Part shown: positions 12,879 to 15,526 of the stretch, piece by piece
Position numbering within the stretch: the stretch's first letter is position 1
Layout: each line of letters begins with the position of its first letter
Assembly (NCBI GenBank): GCA_007126835.1
Contig: SLAO01000082.1
Coordinates: 1-15,526 of the forward strand
Source of the DNA: Nitriliruptorales bacterium
Lineage (GTDB): Bacteria; Actinomycetota; Nitriliruptoria; Euzebyales; Egibacteraceae
DNA: 15,526 bases
Direction: 5' to 3'
Notes under the pieces: generated by a model
The model's input: the letters and a program-made list of their open reading frames with translations, nothing else
Databases searched by the model: none
What the model was told of the DNA's origin: nothing
Program-made: the position numbers and the translations under genes

Positions 12879-13918
12879 ACGTTACGCAGCTCCTCTGCGC
12901 CTTCGAGCGCGCGGTCCTGCCACCAGGCCAGCTCCGCAGCCGCGTCGTCCCCGTCGCCCAGGGCCTTCTCCCAGCCGAACAGCAGCAGGATCCCGAGCAG
13001 GGCGAGGGCGCACTGACGGTCCCACCAAGGTGACGTGTCGATGCCGTGCCGCTCGAGCGCGGCCCGGTAGGCCTGCAGCGTGGCCTCCTTGCTCTCGGGC
13101 AAGCGTGCCCGGTTCAGGCACACGTAGTGGGCGACGTCCGCGCACGCCGGGCCGACGCCCGTGACCGCCCAGTCCAGCAAGATGGTCCGCCCGTCGGGGT
13201 CCACGCCAAGGTTGCCGGCCTTCCAGTCGCCGTGCACCAGCGTCTGGGGCGTTTCCGCCAGCGCCGCGACCAGGGGTGCGGGGTCGTCATGGAGGGTGAA
13301 GACCACGTCGGCCGCGCGAGATGCGCGCTCAGCGAAGCGTGCCCACCCTTGCGGCACCAGCCGCGTGGGAACCGGGTCGGTGCCGCCCCAGGCCCGCTCG
13401 GCCTCGGCCAGCTTCGGAGCGAACCACCCGAACCGATCGTCGAGGGTCAACAGGCCGATCGTGTCGCGCGTGCCCCAGAACACCGCGTGCAGCTGCGCCA
13501 TGTGGTCGAGGAACGCGCGGTGGCGCTCCAAAGGGATCTCGGCGTCGCCCTCGTCGAGGAGCCACGCGCCGACGTCACGCATCACGAGCACGGCGCCGCG
13601 ACCGTCGGGGCGGTCGTCCCACGCAATCCCGAACACGGCGTGGTCGATGCAGGCCGGCAGTCTGTCGAGCCAGCCATGTCGAAACAGCGTGACCGGACGG
13701 CACGCGACGTCGCCGGTGGCGCGCATGATCCAGTCATCGGTGGGGTGCAGGTACTTCAACACGTAGCGGTGCCCATCGACGACGGCACGCTCCATGCGCA
13801 CTCCCGACTTGCCGTCGGTGTGCGTCAGCGGCTCGCCGCGGACCGCCGGGCCGAGCAGCTCAGCGAGCGAGGCGGCGACGTGGCGGCGTGCCGCCGATCG
13901 GTCGAAGCGGAGATCCAT
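12875..13918 (-). CDS. APH/ChoK-fold phosphotransferase (aminoglycoside phosphotransferase family)
   Basis: A 347-residue small-molecule kinase. It has an ATP-site lysine in RYVLKYL (Lys55), the catalytic Brenner-type motif LVHGDWKAGNLG with His229, Asp231 and Asn236, and the metal-binding ILLDWAVTGVGP with Asp249. A hydrophobic C-terminal helix bundle (CALALLGILLLFGWEKAL) follows. The family phosphorylates hydroxyls of small molecules such as aminoglycosides, choline, homoserine or thioribose; the specificity here is unknown, and drug resistance should not be assumed. I chose the ATG at 13916-13918, preceded by AGGGAG; the open frame continues to 14164, but the added sequence is unlike protein. 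It overlaps the methyltransferase start by four bases and lies 83 bp after the SnoaL-like gene. Confidence 0.88.
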   Translation of the reverse strand: MDLRFDRSAARRHVAASLAELLGPAVRGEPLTHTDGKSGVRMERAVVDGHRYVLKYLHPTDDWIMRATGDVACRPVTLFRHGWLDRLPACIDHAVFGIAWDDRPDGRGAVLVMRDVGAWLLDEGDAEIPLERHRAFLDHMAQLHAVFWGTRDTIGLLTLDDRFGWFAPKLAEAERAWGGTDPVPTRLVPQGWARFAERASRAADVVFTLHDDPAPLVAALAETPQTLVHGDWKAGNLGVDPDGRTILLDWAVTGVGPACADVAHYVCLNRARLPESKEATLQAYRAALERHGIDTSPWWDRQCALALLGILLLFGWEKALGDGDDAAAELAWWQDRALEGAEELRNV

Positions 13919-14001
13919 TGGGGCTCCCTGTGTAGCGATGGCGTTGGGGGCCGCAAGGCGCGGTGCCAAGGGCCCCGAGCCGTCGGACGCGGCGAACGAG
14001 C

Positions 14002-14409
14002 TCAGGCGCGCACGAGCGGTGCCTCGGCGGCCATCTGCTGCTGTAGCTGCGGGCTCCACACGCCGGCGCAGTAAAGCACCTGCTCGGCGATGCGGCCCCC
14101 GTCGAGGCGCAGCACGTGCAGCTCGCGGGAGACGGCCTCGCCGACGTCGGTGTGCCCGCGCCACTCGAACTCCAACAGCACGTCACCAGAGGCGGTCGGT
14201 TCCACGTTGAAGGAGGCGAACCGACCCGGACCCGGCAACGCGGTGCCGGTGATCTCAGCGACCGCGTGGCGGCCCTGAACTTGGAAGCGCCAGTTGGGCA
14301 CGTGCGCGTCGAGCAGCACCTCGGGTTCGTACAGCTCGGCGAGTGACGCCACGTCGCGAGCCTCCACGGCGGCGCGGTAATGCTCGGCGATGATCTGAGG
14401 ATCGGACAC
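14002..14409 (-). CDS. SnoaL-like / NTF2-fold protein
   Basis: A 135-residue protein with the small cone-shaped NTF2/SnoaL pattern: AEHYRAAVEARDVASLAELY (8-27), then EPEVLLDAHVPNWRFQVQGR (28-47), AVAEITG (49-55), a FASFNVEPTASGDVLLEFEW strand block (64-83) and RELHVLRLDGGRIAEQVLYC (95-114). Members bind or isomerise small hydrophobic or polar molecules, or act as simple binding domains; no catalytic residue is certain here. The start is the GTG at 14407-14409, where GGAAAGGAG sits five bases upstream; the frame extends to 14493 but the extra part is Arg-rich and unlikely. It is the first gene of a leftward set with the kinase and methyltransferase, suggesting a shared small-molecule task. Confidence 0.8.
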   Translation of the reverse strand: MSDPQIIAEHYRAAVEARDVASLAELYEPEVLLDAHVPNWRFQVQGRHAVAEITGTALPGPGRFASFNVEPTASGDVLLEFEWRGHTDVGEAVSRELHVLRLDGGRIAEQVLYCAGVWSPQLQQQMAAEAPLVRA

Positions 14410-14525
14410 GTCGGCTCCTTTCCTGCGGTGACTGCGGCCGGCTGGGCCCCTGGCCCTGAGCGGAGGCGCCTCGCGGCGGCGACCCGCCCACACCGTGTCG
14501 ATAAGCGGTTGCAGCCGGCCAGCGT

Positions 14526-14540
14526 CCGGGTTGCACCCGG
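14526..14540 (-). terminator. Hairpin downstream of the TPR regulator gene
   Basis: CCGGGT-TGC-ACCCGG is a perfect 6-bp stem with a three-base loop, 23 bases past the stop of the leftward regulator gene. GGTTGC words repeat around it (14507, 14530, 14539). No T-run follows on the minus strand, so termination is only a possibility. Confidence 0.3.
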
Positions 14541-14563
14541 TTGCGCCACCGGCAAACGACAGG

Positions 14564-15526
14564 TCAACTGCTCTGGCTGGCGGGAGGGTCGAGACGCCGT
14601 GCTAGGCGCGGCGCGGCTGGCGTGGGCGGCGCGGGTTCGCCGGCAGGTCCTGGGGCGTCGTCGGCTGGGGGCGAGTCGTCCGCTGCGAGCAACCCGTCGA
14701 TGGTGGCCAGAGCGAGGTCCGCAGCCTCCGTGCCGCTTAGCGCTGCGCCCTGCGCCACGAGCGCATCGAACCTGGCGGCGCCCAGCCGGGTGGTCAGCGT
14801 CGCGCCGGCCTCGGCCAGGCGGGCGGCGTCCGCGCCGTAGGTTGACGTGCCCGCCGCTCGCTGCGCCCCGTACAACCGCGCGGCGGGCTCGTCGGCCTCG
14901 AGATGAACCAGCAGCGGCACGAGGTTGCGCAGTGTCGTCCACTGATGGGTCCAGTCGCCGGCCCGCCGCCAGTGAGCGATCACGTCGGGAAACGACGCGA
15001 GCGCCGCTCGAGGTGAGTGATGCCGAGCTCGCAGCGTCGCGATGGCCACGCGCGCGACGCCTTCGAGCAAGCGGTCGCGGACAGGGGCCGCCAGGGTGCG
15101 GGCCTCCGCGAGCAGCGCCAGTGCAGCGTCGGGGTCGTGGTCGCCGCAGGCTTCGGCGTGCACGTACCGAGACCAGGCCTGCTGGTGGGGGTTGCCGAAC
15201 GCGTCGGCGGTGGCTCGCATGGCGGCCGCAGTGTCCAGGGCGGCCTGTCGCTGCTGGGAGTACGCCAATGCCAGCGTGTCGTGGAGCTGCGCCTGTGCAC
15301 TGTTGTACGGATCACCGTGAAGTCGAGCGATCGCGAGCGCCTCGTGTGCGTGGGCGCGGCATTCGTCGAGCTGACCCTCGTACAGCGCGGTGGCTTCCAG
15401 GGAATCCAGGGCCACCAGCCGCCGGTGGTCGGTGGGGTCAGGCGCGGCGGCGAGCGCGCGCTCGGCGAGGGCGCGGGCGCGCGCCAGCTCGCCCCGGGTG
15501 CTGTGACCTCGCGAGGCGCCACCCCA
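14564..15526 (-). CDS. C-terminal part of a TPR-containing ATPase/transcriptional regulator (5' end outside window)
   Basis: The frame is open from the right window edge to a TGA at 14564-14566, giving 320 visible residues of a longer protein. The sequence is Ala/Leu-rich and made of helix pairs in the style of TPR repeats (for example RALAAAPDPTDHRRLVALDSLEA split over the first repeats, ALEATALYEGQ, HEALAIARLHGD, DTLALAYSQQRQ). The end has the AARLYGAQRAA...GAARFDALVAQGAALSGTEAADLAL pattern that closes many AfsR/LuxR/cyclase-type ATPase regulators, followed by a disordered Pro/Ala tail. No C-terminal HTH is present, so any DNA-binding, cyclase or NB-ARC domain must lie upstream, beyond the window. 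The regulator remnant at 1-180 belongs to a broadly similar class. Confidence 0.75.
   Translation of the reverse strand, partial: WGGASRGHSTRGELARARALAERALAAAPDPTDHRRLVALDSLEATALYEGQLDECRAHAHEALAIARLHGDPYNSAQAQLHDTLALAYSQQRQAALDTAAAMRATADAFGNPHQQAWSRYVHAEACGDHDPDAALALLAEARTLAAPVRDRLLEGVARVAIATLRARHHSPRAALASFPDVIAHWRRAGDWTHQWTTLRNLVPLLVHLEADEPAARLYGAQRAAGTSTYGADAARLAEAGATLTTRLGAARFDALVAQGAALSGTEAADLALATIDGLLAADDSPPADDAPGPAGEPAPPTPAAPRLARRLDPPASQSS

Noticed and set aside
13919..14164. A longer N-terminus for the APH-fold kinase
   Set aside because: The added residues are Arg/Ala-rich and overlap the SnoaL-like gene; the ATG at 13916-13918 has AGGGAG upstream and gives family length.

Overview
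The window is high-GC DNA (close to 70% by eye in the genes). It has GTG starts, Shine-Dalgarno sites such as AGGAGG, and strong G/C bias at third codon positions, which points to an actinobacterium. Several exported proteins are very acidic. The TRAP solute-binding lipoprotein has a 47-residue linker with 32 Asp/Glu and no Lys/Arg. This suggests a salt-tolerant or halophilic lineage, for example something like the Nitriliruptoria; that placement is inference only.

Layout from left to right. Positions 1-258 hold two gene remnants that abut: the C-terminal part of a LuxR-type regulator cut off inside its HTH domain, and the last codons of an unrelated hypothetical protein. A leftward block (271-3953) encodes a TAXI-type TRAP uptake system, consisting of a lipoprotein binding subunit and a fused 4TM/12TM permease, followed by a DUF6508 protein. 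Upstream of it lies an 874-base GC-poorer intergenic stretch with several palindromes, a candidate promoter and a 36-bp tandem duplication. Next come a SpoIIAA-like protein (leftward) and, divergently, a serine beta-lactamase-family hydrolase.

Positions 6605-8039 hold a palindromic repeat region and a decayed MutS-family gene. That gene has lost its N-terminus, carries an in-frame TGA, and is joined out of frame to the tail of a second MutS-like gene. Convergent with it, 2 bp away, is a DHDPS/NAL-family aldolase lacking the DapA substrate Arg. A 55-residue lipoprotein gene follows at 8934-9101.

Positions 9439-11874 form a rightward extracytoplasmic thiol/sulfur module: a membrane-anchored two-domain rhodanese, a TlpA-like thioredoxin lipoprotein, and CcdA. 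CcdA would pass electrons from cytoplasmic thioredoxin to the TlpA-like protein. A 26-bp near-perfect inverted repeat separates this module from a leftward set at 12063-14409: a SnoaL-like protein, an APH-fold kinase and a SAM methyltransferase, the last two sharing an ATGA overlap. The right edge is the 3' part of a TPR/ATPase regulator gene.

The most notable signals are the deletion scars that fuse unrelated or paralogous gene ends, the dispersed palindromic repeat family in gene-free spaces, and the rhodanese-TlpA-CcdA cluster. I see no complete mobile element, CRISPR array, tRNA or rRNA, and no clearly new system.
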